Shown here piece by piece: positions 7,801 to 14,157 of a stretch of DNA of 14,970 nucleotides (position 1 is the stretch's first letter; every line of letters begins with the position of its first letter). The notes below the pieces were generated by a model. That model did no database searches. It saw only the letters and a list, made by a program, of their open reading frames with translations, and had not been told where the DNA came from. The translations under genes and the position numbers were made by a program. Source of the stretch: Acidobacteriota bacterium (lineage in GTDB: Bacteria > Acidobacteriota > Terriglobia > UBA7540); assembly GCA_021827245.1 (NCBI GenBank), contig JAKAWN010000138.1:1-14970 (forward strand), read 5' to 3'.

Positions 7801-8653
7801 TCCGCTGCTCCGCCAGCAGGGGGCAATTTCGGAGTTTGAGGCGCAGATGCGGCGCAGGGACGGCACGCTGATCTGGGTGATGGGAAGCGCCTACGCCGTC
7901 CGCGACGATGATGGAAAGGTGCTGTATTACGAGGGGACTTTAAGAGACGTCACAGAACACAAGAAGGCGGAAGAGGTGCTTCGCCGGCTTTCCTCGCAGT
8001 TGCTTCACGCCCAGGACGATGAGCGGCGCCGGATCGCGCGAGAGTTGCACGACAGCACGGGGCAGTATCTGTCCGCTTTGTCCATGAACCTCTCTTGGAT
8101 GAACCAGCCGACTCTCGCGCTGGAGGGACAGGTGCGCGCTGTCGTCAGAGAGAGCATCGACCTCGTAAAGCGGGCGCTGTCTGAAATCCGCAACTTTTCG
8201 TACCTCTTGCACCCACCGGTGCTGGATGAGTACGGGCTATGCGCCGCCCTGCGATGGTATGTTCACGGCTTCTCCCAGCGAAGTGGAATCGATGTCGACC
8301 TGGAAGCTCCGCTTGACCTGCCGCGGCTCCCTCGACAGGTGGAGACAGCGCTGTTTCGCGTTGTACAGGAATGCCTGACGAACGTCCATCGCCACTCGGG
8401 GAGCACTCAGGCGAAGATCATTCTGCGCCAGGATGCCGGAAGCCTCTTCCTCGAAGTCGCCGACCAAGGACACGGGATTTCCACCGGGGGTGACGGCCAT
8501 CAGGGCGCAGGCGGCGAGAGGGTCGGGGTGGGAATCGCCGGCATACGGGAACGCATGAGGGAGCTCGGCGGGCGCCTGGAAATTGAATCCGGTACGCATG
8601 GGACCGTGGTGCGGGCGAGCCTGCCTCTTGAAGTCAGGGAGGTTGCGTCGTGA
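4820..8653 (+). CDS. Membrane multi-sensor histidine kinase (TM, 2 GAF, 3 PAS, HisKA_3, HATPase)
   Basis: NarX/DegS-type sensor kinase of 1277 residues, partner of the regulator that follows. The first 305 residues hold about eight hydrophobic segments (near 18-38, 80-95, 111-129, 157-176, 186-204, 213-231, 255-270, 276-302). Then come two GAF-like domains (about 340-485 and 495-660) and three PAS domains with PAC-type ends (about 670-795 ending GISEDITERR, 805-920 ending VFADITERK, 925-1050 ending LRDVTEHKK). The dimerisation domain has phospho-acceptor His1077 in RRIARELHDSTGQ. The ATPase has an N-box around ECLTNVHRH (1184-1192, Asn1188), DQGHGI (1215-1220) and a glycine-rich lid near 1235-1250. 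ATG 4820 has GGTGA about 8 bases ahead. The gene ends in a GTGA overlap with the next gene. The signal sensed is unknown; no haem or flavin ligand motif was identified with confidence. Confidence 0.93.
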   Translation: MIEEPHSRTVLWTRKAPAVASAVAVFLGTTVLVGWALKVTAFTEFLSGQSHACRILCSWLNPFNILTSLFPGQTSMRPNSALAYILAGIALWLLREKADQPSARRWRRVGQACAVAVAMLGALTLSEYLFRIDLGIDQVFFRDLQVPVGGLFPGRLTPTGAVSLIFLGCGLLMLGWRRKAGFQPSEFLGLVVILDGMFGLFDYILHPAFTLTGIAPASSLVLCVLGAGLLTARSDHLFRKLLASPHSGGAVFRRLLPAAVVTPIVLAALIGRAEKIGILAGYIGLTLLVVMIMTAFVLVVMWTTGSLDEADLARQSVAAELDIRARQQAAIADLGHRALRGIDLATLFDDTVVLVARMLKVEFSKVQELLPDSKALILRAGVGWKPGLVGRAIVEAGPESQAGYTLESEHPVIVQNLMEERRFIPSPLQVEHGIVSGLSVLIPGKERPFGVLGAHTSQARTFTGDDVNFLAALANVLAAAIERKRTEEDLHRFNRALRTLSECNLVMVRATTEKELLQKVCNILVVPGGYRMAWAGYAERDEARTVRPVAVAGADEGYLASIRVTWADEELGRGPTGTAIRTRKPYVVRNILNDEHFVPWREDAARHGYASTAALPLIVNQEPLGVLRVYAEAPDAFDAEEMQLLMELAGDLAYGVQALRTRVERAQAAEALRQSEEKFRQMAENIHEVLWMVDPTRTRLLYVSPSYESVWGRPVESVFGHGLGWLDAVHPEDRARVRAALGGDLPQREFETEFRVVWPDGSVHWVRDRSFPVRNQRGETERIVGISEDITERRLTAEALLESEERYRQLFNQMNVGCALLEVICNEDGTPCDARFVDVNPSFEAITRYSRESVAEEKVLTVFPQIQPSWVERLGQVALTGEPLHFEGYSEVFRKYFDVTAFRPRPGHFAIVFADITERKAAERGLEEAERKYHSIFENAMEGIFQVREDGSLLTANPAMARLLGYKTTRTFMDEVRNLEQYLYIEPQHPTGFIPLLRQQGAISEFEAQMRRRDGTLIWVMGSAYAVRDDDGKVLYYEGTLRDVTEHKKAEEVLRRLSSQLLHAQDDERRRIARELHDSTGQYLSALSMNLSWMNQPTLALEGQVRAVVRESIDLVKRALSEIRNFSYLLHPPVLDEYGLCAALRWYVHGFSQRSGIDVDLEAPLDLPRLPRQVETALFRVVQECLTNVHRHSGSTQAKIILRQDAGSLFLEVADQGHGISTGGDGHQGAGGERVGVGIAGIRERMRELGGRLEIESGTHGTVVRASLPLEVREVAS

Positions 8654-9294
8654 AAAACGTCCGAATCCTGCTGGCGGATGACCATGAGATCGTTCGGCAC
8701 GGGCTCCGACGCCTACTTGAAACCCAACCGGGCTGGAAAATTTGCGGGGAAGCAGGGTCCGGGCAGGAGGCGGTCGAAAAAACCCGGCAATTGAAGCCGG
8801 ACATCGTGATCCTAGATCACAGCATGCCGGAACTGACGGGTGCTGAGGCCGCGCGGCAGATTCTGAAGGCGCTGCCGCAAACCGAGATTGTGATTCTTAC
8901 CATGCACGACTCAGAACAGTTGCTGCGCGAAGTCCTGGAGGCCGGCGTGCACGGCTATGTGCTGAAATCTGATGCGATGTGCGACATGGTCTCGGCTGTC
9001 AATGCGCTCCTCGACCACAAGCGCTACCTTTCGCCGGGTGCGTCCGGAGTCGCGGTAGAAGGGTTCCTCCATCCCAGCACCGAGGCCGAAGCCAGCGAGC
9101 GATTGACACCTCGGGAGCGCGAAATCGTTGAACTTCTTGCCAAAGGAAAGAGCAATAAAGAAGTAGCATCAGCCTTGAATATCAGCGTGAAAACAGTCGA
9201 GGCCCATCGCGCAAACATCATGCACAAACTGAATCTTCCGTCCTTTGCCGAACTGGTCCACTACGCCATCCGAACCGGCATCGTCGAGCCGTAG
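8650..9294 (+). CDS. NarL/LuxR-family response regulator
   Basis: DNA-binding regulator of 214 residues, almost certainly phosphorylated by the kinase upstream. The receiver domain (1-120) has acidic residues D10/D11, phospho-acceptor Asp56 in IVILDHSMP, Thr84 in VILTMHD and Lys106 in GYVLKSD, so all the switch residues are present. A linker of about 30 residues leads to a LuxR-type helix-turn-helix (about 150-207) with LTPREREIVELLAKGKSNKE and VKTVEAHRANIMHKL. The start is GTG 8650, overlapping the kinase stop as GTGA. This implies translational coupling and explains the lack of a strong separate ribosome site. Targets are unknown; the nearest candidates are the divergent sigma-dsrN-porin-apr string and its own promoter, which is inference. 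Confidence 0.95.
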   Translation: MKNVRILLADDHEIVRHGLRRLLETQPGWKICGEAGSGQEAVEKTRQLKPDIVILDHSMPELTGAEAARQILKALPQTEIVILTMHDSEQLLREVLEAGVHGYVLKSDAMCDMVSAVNALLDHKRYLSPGASGVAVEGFLHPSTEAEASERLTPREREIVELLAKGKSNKEVASALNISVKTVEAHRANIMHKLNLPSFAELVHYAIRTGIVEP

Positions 9295-9475
9295 CAGGTC
9301 CGAGGAAATTGCAGATTGCGGTGAGGGCATTCTTGTCGTTCAGATTAAACTCTGCAAGGAATCTGCGGTGCCTTCACGATAACGAACAAAGTGGACCCCT
9401 CCATCGCCGGGGATGACCCCGAGCGGCAGGGTTCACTTGAAACTGTTGCCTCGTGATTTTCGCCTCCAGGCGTTC

Positions 9476-9829
9476 TCAATAGGAATGCGTGCCCAGGACA
9501 AGCTGATACCCGAAGGTCTTTTCGATATTGATCTTCAACTCATCGTAGTCGATAGGGCACTGCGCAGTTTCCATGGCCAGTTTGACGCAAGTTCCCAGGT
9601 GCACAGTGTCGATTTTGCGGTCCAGTCCCTTGGCGATTTCCCGTAACAGCTTGACCCGCGGAACTACCAGGCCGGGGCAATCGCCGCAGTCGGTCATGGC
9701 GACCAGATCAACTTCGTTATGGCGCGCAAATTCTGCGTCCTTGTTGTGCATGGCCTTGTAACACTTCGCGCAGGCAATGCAGGAGTAGTCCTGAATTCGT
9801 TTGCAGTAGATGATGGCGATTCCTGCCAT
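9476..9829 (-). CDS. Small cysteine-rich CGGC-domain protein, putative metal-binding
   Basis: Cytoplasmic protein of 117 residues matching the CGGC family of anaerobes, whose biochemical role is not established. Eight cysteines are present: C9, C17, C20, C23, C48, C51, C81 and C91. The family's central CGGCPG motif appears here as TDCGDCPG (46-53). The conserved last part has HLGTCVKLA (77-85), QCPIDY (90-95) and a terminal GTHSY. Cysteine spacing suggests binding of a metal or iron-sulfur cluster; this is inference. ATG 9829 is chosen because GGAGG lies about 6 bases upstream and the family begins just before the first conserved Cys; an open extension to 9970 lacks family-like sequence. It is convergent with the response regulator and downstream of feoB on the same strand, separated by 356 bases, so it may have its own promoter. 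Confidence 0.85.
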   Translation of the reverse strand: MAGIAIIYCKRIQDYSCIACAKCYKAMHNKDAEFARHNEVDLVAMTDCGDCPGLVVPRVKLLREIAKGLDRKIDTVHLGTCVKLAMETAQCPIDYDELKINIEKTFGYQLVLGTHSY

Positions 9830-10185
9830 TTTTCCCTCCATCTGAACTTTCAGACTTCGCCGGGATCTCACAGTTGTGCGGAATCTCCGCTTCTCCGGAT
9901 TCCCGTGAAGGCTGTTCATCGGGCAGTGGCAGGGCCTGACTCGCGTGACGCCGCACCTCGCAAAACCCAAATCTCCCGGCGAGTGCGGCGAAGCCTTTGC
10001 ATGGGCTCAATCAACTCTACTCTACCACTTTTTGTCGAGGGAGCAGAAGTGATATCGCAGCCTGGCGAATTTGTCAGGTGGACGCGCCGCCAAATGGCCC
10101 CATGAACGCATTTCAAGGCTGTACAGGTTGGTTCTCATGACAGGAGAGGCGGTTCGGTTATGGTGCGTTTGAAGTGCTCCGGAAA
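9830..10185. other. Intergenic region between feoB and the CGGC gene
   Basis: No credible gene in these 356 bases. Visible structure includes TCTGAA/TTCAGA (9841-9854) directly upstream of the CGGC ribosome site, GGAATC/GATTCC with a 12-base loop (9880-9903), and a distant 9-base inverted repeat TCGCCGGGA/TCCCGGCGA (9857-9865, 9974-9982). I see no clear terminator after feoB and no convincing promoter. Confidence 0.5.
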
Positions 10186-12102
10186 TTAATGCCCGAAAAT
10201 GAGTGGAAGAACCAGCCTGGCAGCAACGCCCATGAGCGTAGCCAGGATGAAGGTATACGTCGCAGCCAGTGCCGTCATTTTCTTGCCGATTTCTTTCACC
10301 AGCGCCACCAGCGTGGCGAGACAGGGAATATAGAAGGTGATGAAGATCGTAAAGACCACGATCTGCGTGGCGGTCAGCACAGTCGCCACGGAGGTTGTGC
10401 CGAGCGCCTGCGCGAGCATAATCAGGGCCAGCTCTTTGCGGAGGATGCCAAAAACCAGCGTCGTACCCACCACAACGGGCAAGCCCAGGATCAAGGTCAG
10501 TGGGCTGAGAGCTACGTTGGCGTAATGGTCAAAATTGAAGTAGGCGCCCAGCCCCAGCACCAGGCTGCCGCCGATCAGCAGCGGCCAGCTCAGCACGACA
10601 AATTCGCGAAGGCGCATCCAGACCTTGCGCGAGAGCGTGCGGAACACCGGCCACTGGTAGCGAGGCACTTCAAGGATCATGCCGGCGCTGATTTCCCGCC
10701 AGACCCTGGCCAGCAGCCAGCCGGAGAAAATGACCACCAGCGCGTTGAAGCAAAAAATCCCGAGCGCCCACATCGGGCCCAGGTAGAAGGCCACCAGGGC
10801 AAAAATAACCGTAGAACGCGCCGAGCAGGGGACCAGCGTCGCCAGCACGGAAGCGAGAAAACGGTCGCGCTTTGACGGGAGAATGCGCGTGGCCATGCAC
10901 GCCGGAACGCTGCAGCCATAGCCTAGGATGATGGGCAGCATCGAGGTGCCATGCAGGCCGACCCGGTGGAGCAATCCGTCCATCAGGTAGGCGACCCTCG
11001 GCAGGTAGCCGACGTCCTCCAAAAAAGCCAGGCCGAACAGGAACGGAATCAGGTAGGGAAGAACGATGCCGGCTCCTCCCTGGACACCGTCCATCAGAGC
11101 GGCGATGAGGGTGCGCTCCAGGCCGCCCTTCGGAACTTGAGCAAGCAGATAGGCGGTCAGCAGGTCGAGGCGTCCGGAGACGGCGTTCTCGATCAGCGAG
11201 CCGAAGCTGAAGACCGCCCAGAAGAAGCCCACGAGGATGACTGCCAGGAACACATATCCCCAGAAGGGATGCGTCAGCAGGCTGTCGAGCGTAGCGCGCG
11301 GATCGGAACGCGGCCGGGTGATGGTGGCCGAATGCTCGAACAGCCGCATGGCGCGATCGTGGCGCTCTGACATGATCACGGAATCCGCTGGGCGCCCGCG
11401 TGTGCTCTCGATCCGGGCTCGCAACCGCGCGGCCGTTTCAGCAGCCTCTTGCCCGGCTTCGCGCGAAATGTCATCGTCGTTTTCGAGCAGCTTGATGGCC
11501 AGGAAACGGCTGGGAAGCCGGTGCCGGTGCGAGTTGGACTCGAGCACGCCCTGCATCTCCCGGACGGAGGTCTCGACATCCTGATGCCAACGGATGAATT
11601 CCGCCGGCGCGGGCGGCTGGTCGAGTTGCTCCTTCACCTGCCGGAAGAGTTCCCTGACGCCCACGCCTCTATAGCCGATGGTTTCCACTACAGGCAGTCC
11701 GAGCAGGGCCGACAATTGCCGGGAAGAAATCTTGGTGCCTCGGCGCTCGGCCTCGTCCATCATGTTCAGGCAGACGATCATTGGAATGCCGAGTTCCCGC
11801 AGTTCGAGTGTCAACTCGAGACTCCGGCTGAGCAAAGAGGCGTCGAGCACGTTGACGATCAGGTTGACGCTTTCATTCAGGAGGAACTTCTTGGCTGCGC
11901 TTTCAGCGGGATTATTTGAAGTGAGGGAATAGATTCCCGGCACATCCACCAGTTCGGTGACCAGGCCGTTGAGGCGCACTGTACTCCAGGCCACTCGAAC
12001 GGTGGTGCCGGGGAAGTTGCCCGTCGCGGCCCGATATCCGGCGACTGAATTGAAGATCGTGCTCTTTCCGCAGTTGGGCTGGCCCACCAGAGCGATCTTC
12101 AT
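10186..12102 (-). CDS. feoB: Ferrous iron transport protein B (FeoB)
   Basis: Inner-membrane Fe(II) transporter with an N-terminal GTPase, 638 residues. This is compact compared with about 770 in E. coli. The G domain shows G1 GQPNCGKST (7-15), the GTT region (32-34), G3 DVPG (53-56), G4 NMMD (113-116) and a G5 region near 140-148. A helical spacer runs to about 275. The membrane part (about 278-638) contains the gate motifs GYGCSVPAC (394-402) and LVPCSARSTV (423-432), plus the FGILRKELAL region (551-560). ATG 12102 overlaps the feoA stop as ATGA, so the pair is coupled. Iron supply fits the iron-sulfur enzymes nearby. No gene for the small FeoC partner is seen. No feature suggests a defect. 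Confidence 0.97.
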   Translation of the reverse strand: MKIALVGQPNCGKSTIFNSVAGYRAATGNFPGTTVRVAWSTVRLNGLVTELVDVPGIYSLTSNNPAESAAKKFLLNESVNLIVNVLDASLLSRSLELTLELRELGIPMIVCLNMMDEAERRGTKISSRQLSALLGLPVVETIGYRGVGVRELFRQVKEQLDQPPAPAEFIRWHQDVETSVREMQGVLESNSHRHRLPSRFLAIKLLENDDDISREAGQEAAETAARLRARIESTRGRPADSVIMSERHDRAMRLFEHSATITRPRSDPRATLDSLLTHPFWGYVFLAVILVGFFWAVFSFGSLIENAVSGRLDLLTAYLLAQVPKGGLERTLIAALMDGVQGGAGIVLPYLIPFLFGLAFLEDVGYLPRVAYLMDGLLHRVGLHGTSMLPIILGYGCSVPACMATRILPSKRDRFLASVLATLVPCSARSTVIFALVAFYLGPMWALGIFCFNALVVIFSGWLLARVWREISAGMILEVPRYQWPVFRTLSRKVWMRLREFVVLSWPLLIGGSLVLGLGAYFNFDHYANVALSPLTLILGLPVVVGTTLVFGILRKELALIMLAQALGTTSVATVLTATQIVVFTIFITFYIPCLATLVALVKEIGKKMTALAATYTFILATLMGVAARLVLPLIFGH

Positions 12103-12401
12103 TCCAGGGTTTGCACACTCACCTTGCGAGCCATACCGCGTCCGATGGCCACCGTGCTTCCTTCGGTGTCTACCATGACGGGACCACCCATCGGCGCGCT
12201 GCGCCGCACTTTCAGCGTGGTCCCGGCGCGAATGCCGAGTTGGGCCAGTTGCCGCGTGGCTGATTGCCCGGCGACGATTTGTACCACCTTAACGTCCCGG
12301 CCAGCCCTTATCTGATCCAGGGTAGAAGTGGAAGGCCCGTCAAAGCCTTTGATTCTTTGTTGCCGGCTGCTCTTTACCAGCTGGAGAGGTGTCCAGAACA
12401 T
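12099..12401 (-). CDS. feoA: Ferrous iron transport protein A (FeoA), with N-terminal extension
   Basis: Small SH3-like cytoplasmic protein needed for FeoB activity. Of 100 residues, the FeoA domain occupies about 28-100, with TLDQIRAG (27-34), QLAQLGIRAG (51-60) and the end region GSTVAIGRGMARKV (81-94). Typical FeoA proteins are about 75-80 residues, so the first 25 or so residues are extra and match nothing I know. ATG 12401 is the only ATG ahead of the domain but has no clear Shine-Dalgarno, so the start is uncertain; a non-ATG start nearer the domain is possible. The stop overlaps the feoB start by 4 bases. Confidence 0.88.
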   Translation of the reverse strand: MFWTPLQLVKSSRQQRIKGFDGPSTSTLDQIRAGRDVKVVQIVAGQSATRQLAQLGIRAGTTLKVRRSAPMGGPVMVDTEGSTVAIGRGMARKVSVQTLE

Positions 12402-12697
12402 AACATCACACTTGAAAATATCCTAGCACGAATCGACTTGCAACTGCTCCTGCGTCCCCGCGAGAGAAGTCCTGTGCCAACCAGACGCCACCGGCTCGTG
12501 CATGGGCAGAATCACCTGTCCGAGCGCTTAGTGACACCCGCGAAGGCGTCGAATGTTGATGCCGCATGATGTACGCGAGGCGCGTCTGATCGCGAGGGAT
12601 TATCCTGTTGTTTCTGCCGGATGACATCAGGCGGGAATACCATTGGCGTGCTGCTCCAGACAGTGCAAGGCTCGTTTGCTCTCGCATGCACGGCAAC
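12402..12697. other. Intergenic region between korC and feoA
   Basis: These 296 bases contain no credible gene. A candidate feoAB promoter lies at 12415-12443. A small GC hairpin ACGCG-AGG-CGCGT (12573-12585) is present without a T-run. No recognisable Fur box was found by eye. Confidence 0.5.
12415..12443 (-). promoter_or_regulatory. Candidate feoAB promoter
   Basis: On the minus strand, TTGCAA (12443-12438), a 17-base spacer, then TATTTT (12420-12415); each hexamer matches 4 of 6 consensus bases. The predicted start site near 12408 leaves only about 7 bases before ATG 12401, which would fit the missing ribosome site there or point to a later translation start. Confidence 0.4.
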
Positions 12698-13288
12698 TCA
12701 CGCAGGCTCCCCAAGAGACACCCTCGCTGAGGGCGCACCGGCGGAGCCAATTTGATTCAATCCATAGTCGAGTCCCTTCTGGAATGCCGCGAGATTGAGT
12801 GTTTCTGTTCCTGGCGGGACTAGGTCGCGGACCGCTTGCCGCACCGCCTCCGGGCTCGCAACGCCGGTTACTACGGCGGTGAAAGCCGCCATAACAACAT
12901 TCAACACTAATTTACGACCTAATTCCTCAGCCAGGCGTGTGGCAGGGATGCAGAAGACTCGTCCCGGATGCCCAACCTCGTCTGGTTTGACTAACTCTTC
13001 TTCGTAAAGCAACACTCCGTCGGGTTTCAGCCCGGAGGTGAAGCGTCCGTACGCTTCCTGTGACATCACAACCAGGATATCGGCGCGCGTGAGATATGGG
13101 TAGAGAACAGGTTCTGAAGAAACTATCAATTGTACGCTGCAGGCGCTGCCTCGGGCTTCCGGGCCAAAGCTTTGCGTCAGCGTAACGTACCTCCCGTCAT
13201 AAATTGACGCCGCCCTGCCCAGGATCATTCCAGCCAAAATGACTCCCTGGCCGCCAAAGCCTGCAATGCGAATTTCGGTCGAACTCAT
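12698..13288 (-). CDS. korC: 2-oxoacid:ferredoxin oxidoreductase gamma subunit (KorC-like)
   Basis: Gamma subunit of a 2-oxoacid:ferredoxin oxidoreductase, most likely 2-oxoglutarate:ferredoxin oxidoreductase, which makes acyl-CoA, CO2 and reduced ferredoxin. The 196-residue product has the family's IAGFGGQGVILAG (8-20) and SFGPEARGSAC (40-50), a normal length, and no added cysteine-rich ferredoxin domain. ATG 13288 is chosen because AGGAGG sits about 6 bases upstream and the conserved domain starts right after it; the frame is open to 13552 but overlaps korB there and looks non-coding. It lies 29 bases after korB. Substrate range (2-oxoglutarate versus branched-chain 2-oxoacids) cannot be settled from this subunit. 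Confidence 0.92.
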   Translation of the reverse strand: MSSTEIRIAGFGGQGVILAGMILGRAASIYDGRYVTLTQSFGPEARGSACSVQLIVSSEPVLYPYLTRADILVVMSQEAYGRFTSGLKPDGVLLYEEELVKPDEVGHPGRVFCIPATRLAEELGRKLVLNVVMAAFTAVVTGVASPEAVRQAVRDLVPPGTETLNLAAFQKGLDYGLNQIGSAGAPSARVSLGEPA

Positions 13289-13317
13289 AGAAAGCCTCCT
13301 GCACCCGGAAAGCCGAT

Positions 13318-14157
13318 TTACCGTACCGGCTGGAGTCGCTGGTCCATCGCCTCTTTCAGCGTGGGGCGTTCGATATCGATGAACTTGCCGACCACGATTT
13401 CTTTCTGAAAATTGATCTCCACGTCCCTGGTGTTTGCACCATTCCGGATAACACTTGCTTGTTTGTAATACTTCATGGCCTCGAGCCCGTCGCCCAGACG
13501 ATTCCTGCGCTGATAAAGGGTGGGGCAGGGCGCGATAATCTCGATAAAACAAAATCCTGGTTTCTTGAACGCCTCGGTCATAGAGTGCGCGATGTGCCGA
13601 ACATGGTAGGCCGTCCAGCGGGCAACGTAAACGGCCCCCGAAGACTCCGCAAGGAAGGGCAGATTGAAAGGACGCTCGAAGCTGCCATAGGGCGTGGTGG
13701 TGGCCATGGCTCCGGTCGGAGTAGTGGGCGCCACTTGTCCTCCGGTCATTCCATAAATAAAGTTATTCAGACAAATCACCTTGATATCGGCATTGCGGCG
13801 CGCCGCGTGAACGAAGTGATTGCCGCCGATAGCAATCAGGTCACCATCGCCGCTGTAAACAACCACTGTCAGGTCTGGATTGGCAAGCTTGAGCCCAGTT
13901 GCAAAGGGGATAGCCCGGCCGTGTGTCGTGTGAAAAGAATCCAGCCGCAGGTAACCAGCCACTCGCCCTGTACAGCCAATTCCTGAGACCACCGCAACCT
14001 TGTCGAGTGGCATTTTGGAAGTTATCAAGGCCCGCGCGAAGCAATTCACCGTAGTTCCGATCCCACACCCCGGGCACCACATGTGGGGCATTCGTTCGCT
14101 TCGGAGGAACGGTTCTACAGGATTAACATGCTGTTCGGGACTACTTACTCCATTCAT
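13318..14157 (-). CDS. korB: 2-oxoacid:ferredoxin oxidoreductase beta subunit (KorB-like), thiamine diphosphate-binding
   Basis: Catalytic thiamine diphosphate and [4Fe-4S] subunit, 279 residues. Cys28 and Cys31 (CPGCGIGT), Cys62 (GIGCTGR) and Cys211 (APCPTLY) fit the four cluster ligands known in this family. The TPP/Mg site is seen as SGDGDLIAIGGNH (102-114) with NNFIYGMTGGQ (131-141). THGRAIPFATGLKLA (78-92) is also conserved. The GMTGGQ-PTTP stretch is typical of the 2-oxoglutarate type, so KorB is favoured, though close relatives act on other 2-oxoacids. ATG 14157 overlaps the korA stop as ATGA, implying coupling. Oxygen sensitivity and ferredoxin use are family knowledge and fit an anaerobe. 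Confidence 0.95.
   Translation of the reverse strand: MNGVSSPEQHVNPVEPFLRSERMPHMWCPGCGIGTTVNCFARALITSKMPLDKVAVVSGIGCTGRVAGYLRLDSFHTTHGRAIPFATGLKLANPDLTVVVYSGDGDLIAIGGNHFVHAARRNADIKVICLNNFIYGMTGGQVAPTTPTGAMATTTPYGSFERPFNLPFLAESSGAVYVARWTAYHVRHIAHSMTEAFKKPGFCFIEIIAPCPTLYQRRNRLGDGLEAMKYYKQASVIRNGANTRDVEINFQKEIVVGKFIDIERPTLKEAMDQRLQPVR

Noticed and set aside
9309..9366. Alternative pairings TTGCAGA/TCTGCAA and GCAGATT/AATCTGC downstream of the response regulator, plus a CGGGG-ATGA-CCCCG hairpin near 9407-9425.
   Set aside because: No T-run follows any of them, so a terminator between these convergent genes cannot be claimed.
9830..9970. Longer N terminus for the CGGC protein.
   Set aside because: The conserved domain begins at ATG 9829 with GGAGG ahead; the extension is basic and unlike the family.
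9857..9982. Inverted repeat TCGCCGGGA/TCCCGGCGA about 110 bases apart.
   Set aside because: Short arms in GC-rich sequence far apart; likely chance, with no mobile-element gene between them.
10174..10875. Plus-strand open frame of 233 codons opposite feoB.
   Set aside because: Low-complexity Gln/Arg/His-rich translation antisense to the FeoB membrane domain; a coding shadow.
12573..12585. GC-rich ACGCG-AGG-CGCGT hairpin after korC.
   Set aside because: A five-base stem without a T-run and seen once; not supported as a terminator or REP element.
12406..12750. Minus-strand open frame of 114 codons between korC and feoA.
   Set aside because: It overlaps the korC end in another frame, has no clear ribosome site and no recognisable motifs.
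13289..13552. In-frame N-terminal extension of KorC overlapping korB.
   Set aside because: It is antifamily in composition, overlaps conserved korB coding sequence, and a good ribosome site precedes ATG 13288.
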